A stretch of 8,618 nt of DNA from Candidatus Effluviviaceae Genus I sp. (lineage in GTDB: Bacteria; Joyebacterota; Joyebacteria; Joyebacterales; Joyebacteraceae). This document shows positions 8,460 through 8,618 of the stretch, piece by piece (the stretch's first letter is position 1; the number at the start of each line of letters is the position of its first letter). The notes under the pieces were generated by a model. That model searched no databases, was not told where the DNA came from, and worked only from the letters and a program-made list of their open reading frames with translations. The translations under genes were made by a program, and so were the position numbers. The stretch covers positions 1-8,618 of the forward strand of contig VGIX01000058.1 in NCBI GenBank assembly GCA_016867725.1. The letters run 5' to 3'.

Positions 8460-8618
8460 ATGAAGCCGAAGTTCAGGAACGAGGCGGTGCTCACGTTCGC
8501 CGACGAGGCCCTCAGGAAGAAGATGGCCGAGGCCATCGCGCGCGTGGAGGCCGAGGCGGGGAAGGAGTACGACATCGTCGTCGGCGGCGAGCGGCTGAAG
8601 GGCGACGGGACCTTCAAG
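8460..8618 (+). CDS. pruA: L-glutamate gamma-semialdehyde (1-pyrroline-5-carboxylate) dehydrogenase, N-terminal fragment
   Basis: Only the first 53 codons are inside the window; the gene runs past base 8618. The start reads MKPKFRNEAVLTFADEALRK, then a helix ending AEAGKEYDIVVGGERL (32-47). FRNE near the start, a helix, and GKEYxxVVGGER are the usual opening of PruA/RocA-type P5C dehydrogenases. These oxidise glutamate semialdehyde to glutamate with NAD+, the second step of proline breakdown. The catalytic Cys and Glu lie outside the window, so intactness cannot be judged. AAGGAG (8449-8454) is 5 nt before the ATG, and the gene has its own promoter. It is probably a monofunctional enzyme because no proline dehydrogenase domain precedes it. 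Another aldehyde dehydrogenase subfamily is possible given the short fragment. A relation to the glycan operon is not evident, although amino acid use beside glycoprotein use is conceivable. Confidence 0.8.
   Translation, partial: MKPKFRNEAVLTFADEALRKKMAEAIARVEAEAGKEYDIVVGGERLKGDGTFK

Overview
The window is bacterial and very GC-rich (roughly 70 % by eye), with purine-rich Shine-Dalgarno sites 4-5 nt before nearly every start and sigma70-like promoters. Gene content does not fix the phylum. A CBM9-like protein, a long SSS symporter and several glycosidases, without SusC/SusD, in such a GC-rich genome would fit an uncultured heterotroph of the Eisenbacteria, Planctomycetes or Verrucomicrobia kind better than Bacteroidota. 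That is inference only.

Layout: (1) Bases 1-137, minus strand: the 5' end of a dTDP-glucose 4,6-dehydratase gene (rfbB), with its own promoter at 179-207. (2) Bases 237-8354, plus strand: five tightly spaced genes that look like one operon. They encode a secreted CBM9-like protein, a sodium:solute symporter, a secreted PNGase F-family protein, a GH130 beta-mannoside phosphorylase and a cytoplasmic GH38 alpha-mannosidase. (3) Bases 8370-8618, plus strand: an independent promoter (TTGAAC, 16 nt, TGC-TAGAAT), a strong GC hairpin at the predicted 5' end of the transcript, and the start of an L-glutamate gamma-semialdehyde (1-pyrroline-5-carboxylate) dehydrogenase gene.

The centre of interest is the operon. 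Its enzymes make a nearly complete route for breaking down N-linked glycans. The PNGase F homologue would release whole N-glycans from asparagine outside the cytoplasm. The GH38 enzyme would strip alpha-mannoses. The GH130 enzyme would phosphorolyse the Man-beta-1,4-GlcNAc core linkage to mannose 1-phosphate. The symporter would bring in a product, and the CBM9-like protein would bind carbohydrate at the surface or in the periplasm. All five functions are read from conserved motifs in the translations, but the joint pathway is inferred. The weak points are that an SSS transporter is not known to import oligosaccharides, and that no enzyme for the chitobiose (GlcNAc-GlcNAc) core is visible here.
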